This document shows positions 53,389 to 64,000 of a stretch of 64,000 nucleotides of DNA, in pieces; the first letter of the stretch is position 1; every line of letters begins with the position of its first letter. The notes beneath the pieces are model-generated. The model did no database searches. It had not been told where the DNA came from and saw nothing but the letters and a program-made list of their open reading frames with translations. Made by a program: the position numbers and the translations under genes. The stretch is from the NCBI GenBank assembly GCA_030272585.1, contig BSYQ01000001.1, positions 10,369,001-10,433,000 of the forward strand, written 5' to 3'. Source of the stretch: Bryopsis sp. KO-2023. Lineage: Eukaryota > Chlorophyta > Ulvophyceae > Bryopsidales > Bryopsidaceae.

Positions 53389-54136
53389 ATGATAGTTCCA
53401 ATTCAAGGGTGTCCCGCAGGCACTTCTCCGCAAAAATGGGGGCTGCTGGAGTTCAAAGGCGAAATGCAAACCGAGAAGAAATCTGCTGGTCTTGATGGAC
53501 AGACGCTGGGCTCAATCCGTCAATCCGATGAGGTATGTTCGCCAGACTCTCTTAAACATCCACAGTATATCCCTTGGGGGAGGAAAAAAACACGTTGGCG
53601 TTTTTTTGAGCGGTAGGACGCCAGCAAAGTTCACATTCGAATCGAACACAACGAACTTGATGGAACCAGAAAGAAGCTGGGTAGACCCTACTTGGTTCTG
53701 GAGAGAGTGGCTGGAGAGAAGGATGTAAAATTCAAGGTGGGGGTGCCATCCATCGCATGTGCTGAATTCAAGAAACAAACTGCACTCAATCCTAAAGGTC
53801 ATCAATGATGATTGAAACCTATTGCAGCCAGATTTTATAATGGCAGGATATTTTTCTGGAGAGGAATGCTTTTGGGCACAGCTGGGGATGTTCAAATTCT
53901 GCAGATGAATGATATCGGTTGGTCTGGATAAGTGTTGGGAGTCCTTTCCATTAGAAAATTTTTGCAACCATACCTGGACCAAACTATGATTTAATAGTTA
54001 AAAAAAATAGTTAAATAAAAATTGAAAGGCATTGTGCTGGCAACCTGAAGCAAAATCTGTAATGCAGGTGGTTGGAGTTGTGAACAGCAAGCTGGACTTC
54101 TCAGAGCCCATGCGATATGTCGGGGGAGAAAAATGA
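53389..54136 (+). CDS. CTF8: Chromosome transmission fidelity protein 8 (alternative RFC subunit)
   Basis: Three exons (53389-53532, 53617-53736, 54068-54136), all phase 0, give 110 residues. Exon 1 reads KWGLLEFKGEMQT and SAGLDGQTLGSI, matching the CTF8 motif 'eWvLiElQGe...Gk.lG.l'. Exon 2 has VHIRIEHNELDGTRKKLGRP then YLVLERV, matching 'iGhh.LeGk...L.KPl.vL'. Exon 3 has VVGVVNSKLDFSEPMRYVG, matching 'ygvvgiI..KilF..RP.P'. CTF8 joins CTF18 and DCC1 with RFC2-5 in the alternative clamp loader that loads PCNA for sister-chromatid cohesion and checkpoint activation. Human CTF8 is about 121 residues, so the length fits. The first intron is only 84 bases. Confidence 0.88.
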
Positions 54137-54823
54137 ATTGATACGAAGCTAGGCTTGTAGAGAAATATATTGACAATAGATACTGAAATGCAGGATTTTC
54201 TATAGATGTGGGTTCATGTGAATTAGGCAGGAGAGGAGCACTTCGTATTCAGTGCTTATGTAAAACAGAGGGCTCCTTTTGCAGGCCCTTGTTGCTTGAA
54301 ATTAACAGTTGGTGGTAATCACCACACCAAACCAGACCAAAAATTACATGCGCAGAAGCCCGGGCCTCTATTGCAAGTAGATTCAAAAAAACATTGCAAG
54401 AAGAATTAACCAAGGATATCATCCCAAAAAAAACAAATGAACTCAAATAGAAAGAAGGTACCGACGATGTCGCTGCAATTCAAAAAGAAAACGAGCTACC
54501 TGAAACTGGTCTGCCCCTATAAAAAGAGAAGTAAGCAACCGATGTCGAACTAATCACCACCACCACTCTGTAGCTTTGGGGCCATTTGCACCAAACTGAT
54601 TCCAGAAAAATAGAGATAGTTTTCTCTTCTTCTTCTTCGACGACCACTCCAGCGACATCCTCCAACAAGTCATGAGCTGGGATTTTACAGATTTCATTAT
54701 CAGAAATGTCAGACTGGGTGAAACCATCCCACGTAACGTAAATTCTGGCGAGTCGTCCTGTTCACTCCTTTTCCAGCACCGACTCCCCCTCCGCCAGCGA
54801 CTTCACGTCGAAAGTGCGACAAG
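54137..54823. other. Intergenic, CTF8 to MRT4
   Basis: 687 bases between two plus-strand genes. Minus-strand frames (for example 54480-54668) are shadows of low-complexity CTT/GAA runs. It should contain the MRT4 promoter. Confidence 0.4.
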
Positions 54824-56864
54824 ATGCCCAGGAGCAAGCGAAATAGAGTGGGTAAGGCGAATCAGCGATGCAGAGCCACTTTCTTTGGTATTTGAAGCTG
54901 TGTGCTAACTCGTTCTCGGCGGCGCGCAGTCAGTCTGACGAAGACAAAGAAGAAAGGGCAAGAGTGGAAGGAATCTCTTATCCAAGCCGTACACGAAGCT
55001 TTGGACCAGTGAGTGTTCTGGTTACGTAGATACATGGAATTTTCGTTGCAGTGGGGTCGACGTTGATCGTTTTCTTTGGGTTGCAGATATCCACGGGTGA
55101 TATTGTTCCGATATGAGAGCCTTCGAAACAGCAGCTTGCGGTTACTAAGGGAGGAGCTCAAGGAGTCCAGCAAGTATGGCTTCCAACATATTTCTTTGGA
55201 AAATATGGGGAGGGTCACAATTTGAAAACTGGGATTGGATATTGAAAAGGAAAAATTGTCAATGAAATGAAGCGAATCACCAGCATTTTGAATTCCCGCC
55301 ATTTGTTTCTGGCTGAAAAAATCTTGAAAATGAAAATTGAAAGAAAACACAAAAACACGAAAAGAAAAAAAACAACGAAGAATGCAGAAATCTACAAGGA
55401 ATTTTAGCGTGAGCTCGTTTTATCTCATCCCTTCCAGATATCTTCTCAATGGAAAAAACAAATCCTCTCCATAGGGAGCATGAATCAAACTGTTGAAACA
55501 ATTGATGGTTTTTTTTTTTTGGTGCTGATGTCAGGTTCCTGCTAACCCCAAATGGTTTGCTTCGCCATGCGATCGGGAAAAATGCAGCCAGGGAATATAG
55601 ACCAAATCTCAACAAGTTGTGCAAATTGGTGAAAGGGGATGTCGGATTGATGTGCACTAAATTGGAGATGGAGCAGGTGAAAATGTCCCCTCACCATTAC
55701 GATGTTTTCAAAATGGAGCGGAAAAGGGGAACAGAACATGTTTCATCAAACAAATACCACACCACAGTTTTTTTCATTTTTTTTTTCCTGTCCCCCACTT
55801 TTTTTGAACAAAACCACTTGTGTGTGAAAGAAGGGGGCAAATAGCTATAAAGCTTTTTCACCATCGTTGCCAGTGCATTTCGATTGAGGAATCTCAGTCA
55901 AGTGAGATCATTGAAGAATTTTGGGCCACCTTTTTCCAATATATCAAGAGCAGGTTGCAATTGTCATTTTGTCAATTGTGGTTTAGACAAGTTATCATTG
56001 AATCAACCTTTTTGATATTTTGCATCCAGGCCCAGAAAGCTCTGGAGAATTTTCGAAGGGAAGAATTTGCACGGGTTGGGCAGGAAGCCACGGCTTCTTT
56101 CTCGTTAAGCAGGGGTGTTGTGGAAGGACCCAACGGCGAAAAAATTCCACACACGATGGAGCCCACGATGCGAAAATATGGACTTCCGACATTCCTCAAC
56201 AGAGGGACGATTGAATTGATGGCTGATCATGAGGTGACTGTAACACCATTAGCATGGGAACGGAATATTCGTTTTCTTGAACCAGTACATAGAAGAGTAG
56301 GATTTTCAACACCGTTGAATTCTCAATTCTGGGTTTTTCGTTGCACTATCATATCCCGTACAATCATGGATCAACCTTTTTGGTCTATTTTATCGCCCCC
56401 TAGAGTTTCCATTGTTTCGTTAAATGCTTGAGCCTTGCAGGTATGTTCTGAGGGCAAAACTCTGGACGTCAATCAAGCGGCCCTGTTGAGGATATTTGGA
56501 ATCAAAATGTCGTTTGCCAAAATGACTCCGGTTTGCATTTGGGAAAATGGTGAGCGGCTCAGATGTACCTGTTGTAGGATTCTGTTTCCCTTTTTTTTTT
56601 CAAAGAAGAATTTCTCAACTTGTGCATTAAAATAGATGTCAGCAGTTTACACTCTCGTGCAGTACATCCACTGGGGGAGTCCAGGAGTTTTCCATTACAC
56701 CCATGAAAATCTGCAATTTTTCGACCTGGGGAAAAAATATAGGTAAATATTTGAAATATATTGGTAACTATATTTTAATATATTTTGCAGGAGCTTTCCA
56801 AGTATTAGATGCTGGCAAGGATGGCTCGGAAGTGGAAGAACTGGAGGAAATTGAGGAAGATTAA
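54824..56864 (+). CDS. MRTO4: Ribosome assembly factor MRT4 (P0-like)
   Basis: A multi-exon gene; exon 1 is 54824-54851 and exon 2 is 54930-55008. The protein starts MPRSKRNRVVSLTKTKKKGQ, the family signature. It continues with YPRVILFRYESLRNSSLRLL, NGLLRHAIGKNAAREYRPNL, GDVGLMCTK, HTMEPTMRKYGLPTFLNRGT, EGKTLDVNQAALLRIFGIKM and an acidic tail EVEELEEIEED before the stop at 56862-56864. MRT4 is a paralogue of ribosomal stalk protein P0. It holds the stalk site on the pre-60S particle in the nucleolus until P0 replaces it. With the URB2-like protein and DDX54 it is the third 60S assembly factor in this window. Intron phases agree at the junctions I checked. Confidence 0.93.
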
Positions 56865-57491
56865 GAAAGTCCCTGAAGTTGAGAATAGGTGGGGGATTGA
56901 GCTGAGGGGCCAGCATTGGTGGAGGGGTGTGCATGTTGTCAGATTCTTCGTTAGAATAGGTTATGAATTTATCTCCTGTAGATGGCAAAGTACGATCAAT
57001 GAGCAGAATTAGGGAAAGGAGGCAGGGGGGGGGGGGGAAGGGTCATTTGGGGATCATTAGTGGTAGTGTGCTGAAGTGCAGGTGTAAGGAATCATAGACT
57101 TGCAATTCAAAAGAGGTAGACTGGAATTGCAACAAAACTCCTTTGCGAGGAATCTGTGAATCTTGTGTTATTGGCTCCACTTTTCGAGTCAAAACTGAAT
57201 TATCCATTACATTTACCCCCCGCTTGGCAAAATTAGGCATCTTGTGCATTAGACCTCAAGCTGTAGAGTTTAATTTTACACCAGACCTGACACGCTCTAC
57301 GAACCAGAGGGAGGAAAAAGGGGGGAACCACACCCTTGCCCAATCCTCCATCTCAAAAATAGATGGATACGAAAAACACTCAGACCTTCCCCTGAATTCA
57401 CACACTGTTGATACACCCATTCTTTATACAAGTGATCCATGGGTTGCCACAAGCATACCCTTCAAAAAGCAGCAATGCGCACCCCTCAGTT
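56865..57491. other. Convergent 3' intergenic region
   Basis: 627 bases between the stops of MRT4 (+) and the BSD protein (-), with a G-run near 57026. No gene recognised. Confidence 0.5.
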
Positions 57492-58472
57492 TCAGGACTC
57501 CTCGTTCTCATGTGAGGGCTTCTTCTGGTCTTTACTAGCTGATGCTCCCTCCAAATCTCCTGAGCTAATTTCCACAGGATCGTCTGTTGAGCCCATTTCA
57601 GCGTTCAACTGATCCATATACTCCTCCAAGTCGTCGAAATCCTCTTCCTCAATTCCAGAAACCGCGCCCCCCTCGCCGTCCTCCCCTTCGTTCAGCACGT
57701 TTTCCAAGTACGCATCCAACTCCTCCTCCTTGGTTAATGGGTCATTCTCCGTAACTTTGACGATTTTTTCGCTGGAATCGCTTTCCTCTTGAGAAACGTC
57801 ACTGGCCTTGACGAACGTGTATTGTCCTGTCAGCGGGGGGGCTTTGGGAACGAGTTCGCTGGGTTCTGGCAATTCCCCAGTCGTGCATCCCTCGGGGAGG
57901 TGCTTGTAGGCCAAAGCGAAATAAATCTTCCAGAATCGCTCCTCCTCCATCCGTCGCGGACAAAGAACGTACCTCAAGTCCTGCAACTCCTTAACCGTTC
58001 TGAGAACCAGCTTGGCGTGATGCTCTTGCCACGGATTCAAGCGTTGCACGCCCTTTTCCGACTCCACGAACCCTACATCCTCGTCCGCGACTTCGGTGTA
58101 ATCTCGGAAAGTGCTGTAAGTCAGCCCTCGCAGAAAGGTCAAGAACTCCTCAGTCAACCCGAAACATTCCAGCTCCTGCCTGGAAGGTTCGACGTCAACG
58201 CTACGCTCGGCGATCCCCTGTCCCAGCCCCAGCTTCTGCAGCGCCTCGCGCGCATCTTCCGCGGAGAAATTCTTTGCCGTTGATTTGGCTTGCACTGCGT
58301 ATTCTTTGGTTTTGTCTGAAACTTGTTGGGCGAAAACCACGGCGTTATCGCTCGCCTGTTGGGCGAGCACTTGCGTTTTGTCGCTCACTTGCTGCGCGAG
58401 TACTTTGGCTTTTGCTGCAGTCTCAGCCGCTTGCTTTTGCGCCACTTCGAAATTCCTTCGTAAGAAATCCAT
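57492..58472 (-). CDS. BSD-domain protein with N-terminal amphipathic repeats
   Basis: Intronless, 326 residues from ATG 58472 (MDFLRRNFEVAQKQAAETAA). The open frame extends upstream only by reading into the palindromic element, so I reject those starts. Residues about 20-75 contain three near-identical 11-residue units (VLAQQVSDKTQ, VLAQQASDNAV, VFAQQVSDKTK), predicted amphipathic helix of the kind seen in perilipin- or LEA-like proteins. The BSD domain follows near residues 115-185: TEEFLTFLRGLTYSTFRDY, then NPWQEHHAKLVLRTVKELQD with LRYVLCPRRMEEERFWKIYF. The C-terminal third is very acidic. BSD domains occur in TFIIH p62 and synapse-associated (SYAP1/DOS2) proteins, and the length and layout resemble the SYAP1/DOS2 group. 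The exact role is unknown. Confidence 0.85.
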   Translation of the reverse strand: MDFLRRNFEVAQKQAAETAAKAKVLAQQVSDKTQVLAQQASDNAVVFAQQVSDKTKEYAVQAKSTAKNFSAEDAREALQKLGLGQGIAERSVDVEPSRQELECFGLTEEFLTFLRGLTYSTFRDYTEVADEDVGFVESEKGVQRLNPWQEHHAKLVLRTVKELQDLRYVLCPRRMEEERFWKIYFALAYKHLPEGCTTGELPEPSELVPKAPPLTGQYTFVKASDVSQEESDSSEKIVKVTENDPLTKEEELDAYLENVLNEGEDGEGGAVSGIEEEDFDDLEEYMDQLNAEMGSTDDPVEISSGDLEGASASKDQKKPSHENEES

Positions 58473-58573
58473 TGCTCTTGCCCCTCCTATCAAGTGCAGC
58501 AAGAAACACTCCAAAAACACCCACCGAGTTCCCACAGTATATATCTGCGAGGCATTCTCACACCAAAAAAAAT

Positions 58574-60621
58574 GAGTTATGGATTGAGCCAAAACCTGGT
58601 CCAAATGAACACCCCGGAAAATACCACTTCCTGGTCAATGTGCACTTCACATGAGCTCTTCGCGTGAGACCTGCACGCGTCGTCCCCATGTCGCACCGTC
58701 GTCCCCACGACCGACGACGAGACCCCGAGCTCGGAACGCATGCTCGCCGAGCTCGAAACTCGTGATACCAGAAACGCGCGCGAACTCGAAACTCACGCTC
58801 ATGCGCACTGCGCTGCGCGCCTCGAGGGGCGACGATAATTGATGGCGGATTCTCTGCGGAGGCTGGGTTGTGGGGGCCGTCCGTATAGAGTTGATTCAGT
58901 GGCAGGGGAACCGAAAAAAAGTACTGGAAAAACGATGCGAAGGAGAAAACGGCCGTCGAAACCCGACTTGGGGGGTGTGGAACCCTCGGCGCTGGTTTCT
59001 CAAGATAAGGACGCCCCACAAACACCTTCTCGCGAGTGAGGTCGAGAGTTATCAGACGTCGGAGCATGCATCTATTACTGGACGTAACTGACGTCTTCGA
59101 CCTGTGATTTCGATCGGCGACCACTCGCTGAAGAGCTCCAAACACCCACACACAAATAAGCACAGTGAGGATGTTTTCCTCGCGCCCATAAACCTCTTGT
59201 CGCGTGCGAAAGCGGTGGCCTGGTCGAAAAGAGTGCCCCTTGGGAGTCGAGATATATTTTGGGGTCGTTCTTTTCGGCCAGGCCACCGTTTTTAATCCAA
59301 CAAAGAGCATCGGGACCACAGAAACTCTAATCACCAGTCTATATTCTTCCTGGTACATAGTTTTTACTATGTTCCTTCACAAAGGAAGGGATATCAAGAA
59401 TTATGATCAGAGCAACATCTATCACAACTGACAATACACTACACATTTGAACCTCAAACTTGAACACTATCAAGGCTTGTGTAACTATAAGAAATCTGCA
59501 AAATACAAGGGAGAAATAATGAGTGTACTTGGAGTTATGATGTATTTCAATTTTGGTGGAGCCTTTAAGGGTGGGTTCCTTGCCCAACTCAGAATCAAAC
59601 ATAACTCATTCCCTAATGAATATTTTATTCTCAAATTTTGAAGACAGGTTGCTATGTTTATACAGTTGATATCTGGAAAAATTAGGGTCATTACATGCAC
59701 CTGATCATGAGTTATGGCCGATTCTGATTATGGCTGAAAAACCTCTACTAAAAATGCATCCAAAGCTAAAATCTATCATAACTCATCATATACTCACTGT
59801 TTTAGCCTCAACATTCTATAGCACAAACTTATATGGTGTCATCAGATATCTGCAAAATTTAAGGCTAAAATATTGAGGACATTATGAGTTATGATAGATT
59901 TCACTGTTGGTGGGTTTTTTTCCTAGCACAAATCAGAATAAATCATTACTCATCATCTGATCCATGTCATGACCCAAATTGTTGCAGATGTCAAATTTAT
60001 AAGCATAAAAACCTGTGTTTAAAATTTGGGATGAAAATATTCATTAGGGAAAGAGTTATGCTTGATTATGATTTTGCCTAAGAGTACTCTATTAAGAAAG
60101 TCCACCAAAACTGAAATCTGTCATAACTCATCATGTACAGACTATTTTAGCCTCAAAATTCTACAGCACCAACTTTTGTGAGTTGTTCAGACATCCCAAA
60201 AATTCAGGGTGGAAATTTTGAGTACACTATGGGGTATGATAATTATGGTTTCGATTCGAAACGGGCTGATCCCGTAGATCATGCAGATCCATGACTGGAT
60301 GGAAATAGATAGACCTGAAAGTTTGCATGTGAGTGTATAATTATATTGAGACTGTGCATGACAAATTTCAGATCAATCGGATTACTTCATTCTTGTTTGA
60401 TTGTGGCCGTTTCAATGGATAACGGAGTAAGAGGAACGAAAAGAAAACGTTAATATTCGTGAGATCACCAAGTTCAGAAATTCAAAATATCTCAAATTTA
60501 ATACCAATAAAATATTTCTGACAAGTGAATTTCAGATGTGAAATCGGTTTTGAAAAAAGAAACTTTCCATGTGATTTATAGTCAATTAAATCCCCACTGA
60601 AAATTAAATTAAATCATATCT
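58574..60621 (+). repeat. Left arm of the palindromic element
   Basis: Inverted copy of 60726-62791. It contains a nested smaller inverted repeat (GCGGTGGCCTGGTCGAAAAG at 59212-59231 against CTTTTCGGCCAGGCCACCG near 59270-59288) and several ATGAGTTATG or CATAACTCAT motifs. Confidence 0.9.
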
Positions 60622-60725
60622 CTTCAACCATAGCATATTTTCAAACCTATTTTTGTTTTTTGGTTGTCAAATACTTCATACAATTTTGTATCAAAGTTTC
60701 AGCACTTTTTGTGTGGGCATGGCTC
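60622..60725. other. Spacer between palindrome arms
   Basis: 104 AT-rich bases that do not pair with each other, leaving a possible loop. No open frame or known motif. Confidence 0.8.
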
Positions 60726-62791
60726 AGATATGATTTAATTTAATTTTCAGTGGGGATTTAATTGACTATAAATCACATGGAAAGTTTTTTTTTTCAAAAC
60801 CGATTTCACATCTGAAATTCACTTGTCAGAAATATTTTATTGGTATTAAATTTGAGATATTTTGAATTTCTGAACTTGGTGATCTCACGAATATTAACGT
60901 TTTCTTTTCGTTCCTCTTACTCCGTTATCCATTGAAACGGCCACAATCAAACAAGAATGAAGTAATCCGATTGATCTGAAATTTGTCATGCACAGTCTCA
61001 ATATAATTATACACTCACATGCAAACTTTCAGGTCTATCTATTTCCATCCAGTCATGGATCTGCATGATCTACGGGATCAGCCCGTTTCGAATCGAAACC
61101 ATAATTATCATACCCCATAGTGTACTCAAAATTTCCACCCTGAATTTTTGGGATGTCTGAACAACTCACAGAAGTTGGTGCTGTAGAATTTTGAGGCTAA
61201 AATAGTCTGTACATGATGAGTTATGACAGATTTCAGTTTTGGTGGACTTTCTTAATAGAATACTCTTAGGCAAAATCATAATCAAGCATAACTCTTTCCC
61301 TCATGAATATTTTCATCTCAAATTTTAAACACAGGTTTTTATGCTTATAAATTTGACATCTGCAAAAATTGGGGTCATGACATGGATCAGATGATGAGTA
61401 ATGATTGATTCTGATTTGTGCTAGGAAAAAAACCCACCAACAGTAAAATCCATCATAACTCATAATGTCCTCAATATTTTAGCCTTAAATTTTGCAGATA
61501 TTTGATGAACACATATAAATTGCTGTTGTTGAATTTTGAGGCTAAAATATTCAGTACATCATGAGTTATGATGGATTTCAGCATTGGATGCATTTTTAGT
61601 AGAGGTTTTTTAGCCATAATCAGAATCGGCCAAAACTCATGATCAGGTGCATGTAATGACCCTAATTTTTCCATATATCAATTGTATAAACATAGCAACC
61701 TGTCTTCAAAATTTGAGAATAAAATATTCATTAGGGAATGAGTTATGTTTGATTTTGAGTTGGGCAAGGAACCCACCCTTAAAGGCTCCACCAATATTGA
61801 AATACATCATAACTCTAAGTACACCCAGTATTTCTTCCTTGTATTTTGCAGATGTCTTATAGTTACACAAGACTTGATAGTATCCAATTTTGAGGTTCAA
61901 ATGTGTAGTGTATTGTCAGGTGTGATAGCTGTTGCTCTGATCAGAATTCTTGATATTCCTTCCTTTGTGAAGGAACATAGTAAAAACTATGTAACAGGAA
62001 GAATATAGACTGGTGATTAGAGTTTCTGTGGTCCCGATGCTCTTTGTTGCATTAAAAACGGTGGCCTGGCCGAAAAGAACGACCCCAAAATATATCTCGA
62101 CTCCCAAGGGGCACGCTTTTCGACCAGGCCACCGCTTTCGCACGCGACAAGAGGTTTATGGGCGCGAGGAAAACATCCTCACTGTGCTTATTTGTATGTG
62201 GGTGTTTGGAGCTCTTCAGCGAGTGGTCGCCGGTCGGAATCACAGGTCGAAGACGTCAGTTACGTCCAGTAATAGATGCATGCTCCGACGTCTGATAACT
62301 CTCGACCTCGACCTGCGTTGTGGACCGCCACCACCACCTCACTCGCGAGAAGGTGTTTGTGGGGCGTCCTTATCTTGGGAAACCAGCGCCGAGGGTTCCA
62401 CACACCCCACGTCGTTTTCTCCTTCGCATCGTTTTTCCAGTACTTTTTTTCGGTTCCCCTGCCACTGAATCAACTCTATACGGACGGCCCCCACAACCCA
62501 GCCTCCGTGGAAAATCTGCCATCAATTATCGTCGCCCCCCCGAGGCGCGCAGCGCAGTGCGCATGAGCGTGAGTTTCGAGTTCGCGCGCGTTTCTGGTAT
62601 CACGAGTTTCGAGCTCGGCGAGCATGCGTTCCGAGCTCGGGGTCTCGTCGTCGGTCGTGGGGAGGACGGTGCGACATGGGGACGACGCGTGCAGGTCTCA
62701 CGCGAAGAGCTCATGTGAAGTGCACATTGACCAGGAAGTGGTATTTTTCGGGGTGTTCATTTAGACCAGGTTTTGGCTCAATCCATAACTC
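60726..62791 (-). repeat. Right arm of the palindromic element
   Basis: Inverted copy of 58574-60621 with the same nested repeat, plus a GACCTGCGTTGTGGACCGCC segment near 62307-62333 absent from the left arm. Confidence 0.9.
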
Positions 62792-62957
62792 AAAAAAATG
62801 CTGCTCGCGCTCTATCACACACGGGAAAATTTTCTTAATTTCCAGTCATTCCCACCCACCCATTTCTTTGTTCTACGCCTTGAGAAATAATCAACACACG
62901 CTGCTTCGATTTCCTGGTTCTGCTTCGACGAGAGAGGTCGCTGAGGGGAATTTGGCG

Positions 62958-64000
62958 ATGGTGCTGGGAGCATTCAGAGAGGTTGGAAAATCTTGCTCGT
63001 TCCGATGAATTTTTCGAATGGGAGGTTGGGCTGGTTCTGATGGGGGGGCATTGTTGGTTTTGTGTAACCAGTGGGTGAACCGGCTTTCAGCGAAAGCAGT
63101 CGTCCAGCGCCTGGACAAAAGGCGAGACCAGCATGAAATCGACATCCATAGGCTCTTCTTATTGACGTGTCACTGGCACGATGTTTCTCAAGGTGCAAAA
63201 CTTAAGGATTTTTAGTTTTTCTCATCAAATCCCTCCAAAAAATGAGTACTTTCAGAGCATGTTCAAAGCATGGGCTGTTGCCATGTATGTGTATATCAAA
63301 AATTGCCCCTGAAAAGCCAGGAAAGAAAAGACTTTTTGCTTTTGTATTTTTGATAAACGGTCAATCCTTGAGCAGCACACTTGCATCACAGTTTGAGTCA
63401 GTATTTGGGGGAAATATGAAAAATTCTTTCTTCCTTCGATTTCCTTGATTGTTCTACCTTCCACAGACCAAAGATGCAGTTTGATTTATTTGGTCAATCC
63501 GGATATTTTTATAAATAAATCGCTTGAGCATTTGGAATCTCCACTACAGATGCTGCATATGCGTATCACTGGCATTTTTTTCACCCATCCATGATTCTTG
63601 AATTGATTTGCATTTCATTCTTGCAGGAAAATCCATTGACGAAGACTATGCCGATAAGCTATCCGAAGAGGCATCAAACATCGGATTTGAGGTAACCCCA
63701 TCTCCTGTATATATCCAATTTACCATCAATGTGGATCGCAGTCGATAAAAATACAATAGGAAAGAAATCTGTGCTTTCAACTACATATGGTTCGTCCATT
63801 TTCCACAGAAGCAAAAATCTGCCGTGAACACTATGCTTTCCGGACAAGTCATGGATATCGCTGCTAAACTCCACAGCATTTTGGAAAACGACACTGTGCC
63901 GGAAGCTAGAGACCCCGTTCAATTCATGCCACGAATCGACCTTACTCACGATCCCAACAAGAAGGGAAAAGGTTTGGCAATGGCGACAGGAGCTGACCTG
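62958..64000 (+). CDS. Unknown protein, 5' part, runs off the window
   Basis: Four exons with agreeing phases: 62958-62981, 63072-63192, 63627-63691 and 63809 to beyond 64000 (134 residues visible). The sequence begins MVLGAFREWVNRLSAKAVVQ, then DKRRDQHEIDIHRLFLLTCH, KSIDEDYADKLSEEASNIGF, SAVNTMLSGQVMDIAAKLHS, PVQFMPRIDLTHDPNK and ends GLAMATGADL at the edge. The first intron has a weak GTTGGA donor, so the first exon is the least certain. The N-terminal part is basic and helical. No family is recognised. The start lies about 160 bases beyond the palindromic element, with the BSD gene diverging on the other side. Confidence 0.55.

Larger units (their letters stand above)
58574..62791. mobile_element. 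Palindromic (foldback-type) transposable element, non-autonomous
   Basis: Two long inverted arms (58574-60621 and 60726-62791) flank a 104-base spacer. The outer ends read GAGTTATGGATTGAGCC and its complement. The element is bordered on both sides by AAAAAAAT (58566-58573 and 62792-62799), consistent with an 8-base target duplication, although that sequence is low in complexity. The arms look nearly identical by eye, with scattered substitutions and an extra segment of about 27 bases in the right arm near 62307-62333. The outer 700 bases are GC-rich and the inner 1.3 kb AT-rich. No transposase, integrase or reverse transcriptase is encoded; the long frames in the arms are mirror copies without homology. 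An 8-base duplication would fit hAT or Mutator-like enzymes acting in trans. Confidence 0.85.

Noticed and set aside
58473-58604. N-terminal extension of the BSD-domain frame
   Set aside because: It reads out of the palindromic element across its border, so it cannot be the ancestral start.
58558-59358. 266-codon minus-strand frame, mirrored at 62013-62718 on the plus strand
   Set aside because: It occurs because the two arms are inverted copies. The sequence is low in complexity with no transposase or other domain, and the mirror copy is shifted or broken by small indels.

Overview
This is nuclear DNA from an intron-rich, plastid-bearing, flagellated protist, most likely an alga. Nearly every gene is split by GT-AG introns of about 50 to 600 bases, the standard genetic code is used, and the gene set is eukaryotic: MCM6, Elongator subunit 1, UFD1, CTF8, MRT4 and DDX54/Dbp10. 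A nuclear gene for a Ycf45/SPD1-type ATPase points to a plastid. An axonemal microtubule-binding (SAXO-type) gene points to cilia or flagella. I could not fix the lineage from sequence alone. No rRNA, tRNA, CRISPR or bacterial operon structure was seen.

Layout. 1-9 kb: the 5' part of a ZADH2-like quinone oxidoreductase (-), a very large helical protein resembling the nucleolar ribosome-biogenesis factor URB2 (-), and UFD1 (+), the last two sharing a 296-base divergent promoter. 9-14 kb: a small unknown gene (-) and the Ycf45/SPD1-like ATPase (+). 14.5-26.6 kb: ELP1 (-) and DDX54 (+), divergent from a 204-base promoter. 27-29.1 kb: a gene (-) joining SAXO-type Mn repeats to an Hsp70 substrate-binding domain. 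29.6-38.3 kb: MCM6 (-) and an intronless EF-hand NADPH oxidase (-). 38.3-44.3 kb: a gene-poor stretch with a secreted ankyrin protein (+) and an MTH1-like Nudix hydrolase (-). 44.7-50.1 kb: a repeat protein with many dynein-light-chain-type TQT motifs and a predicted C-terminal membrane anchor (-), then a PUT/LAT-type amino acid or polyamine permease (-). 51-57 kb: an LRR protein, CTF8 and MRT4, all (+). 57.5-64 kb: a BSD-domain protein (-) and an unknown gene running off the end (+), separated by a palindromic element of about 4.2 kb.

Connections. Three genes (URB2-like, DDX54, MRT4) act in 60S ribosomal subunit assembly, and two (MCM6, CTF8) in DNA replication and cohesion. Divergent pairs with short shared promoters recur. 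The palindromic element has landed in what was probably another such promoter. The strongest unusual items are that element, the TQT-repeat protein and the SAXO-Hsp70 fusion. Gene models were assembled by hand from splice signals and reading-frame phase. Where exon coordinates are listed, the phases agree across all junctions.
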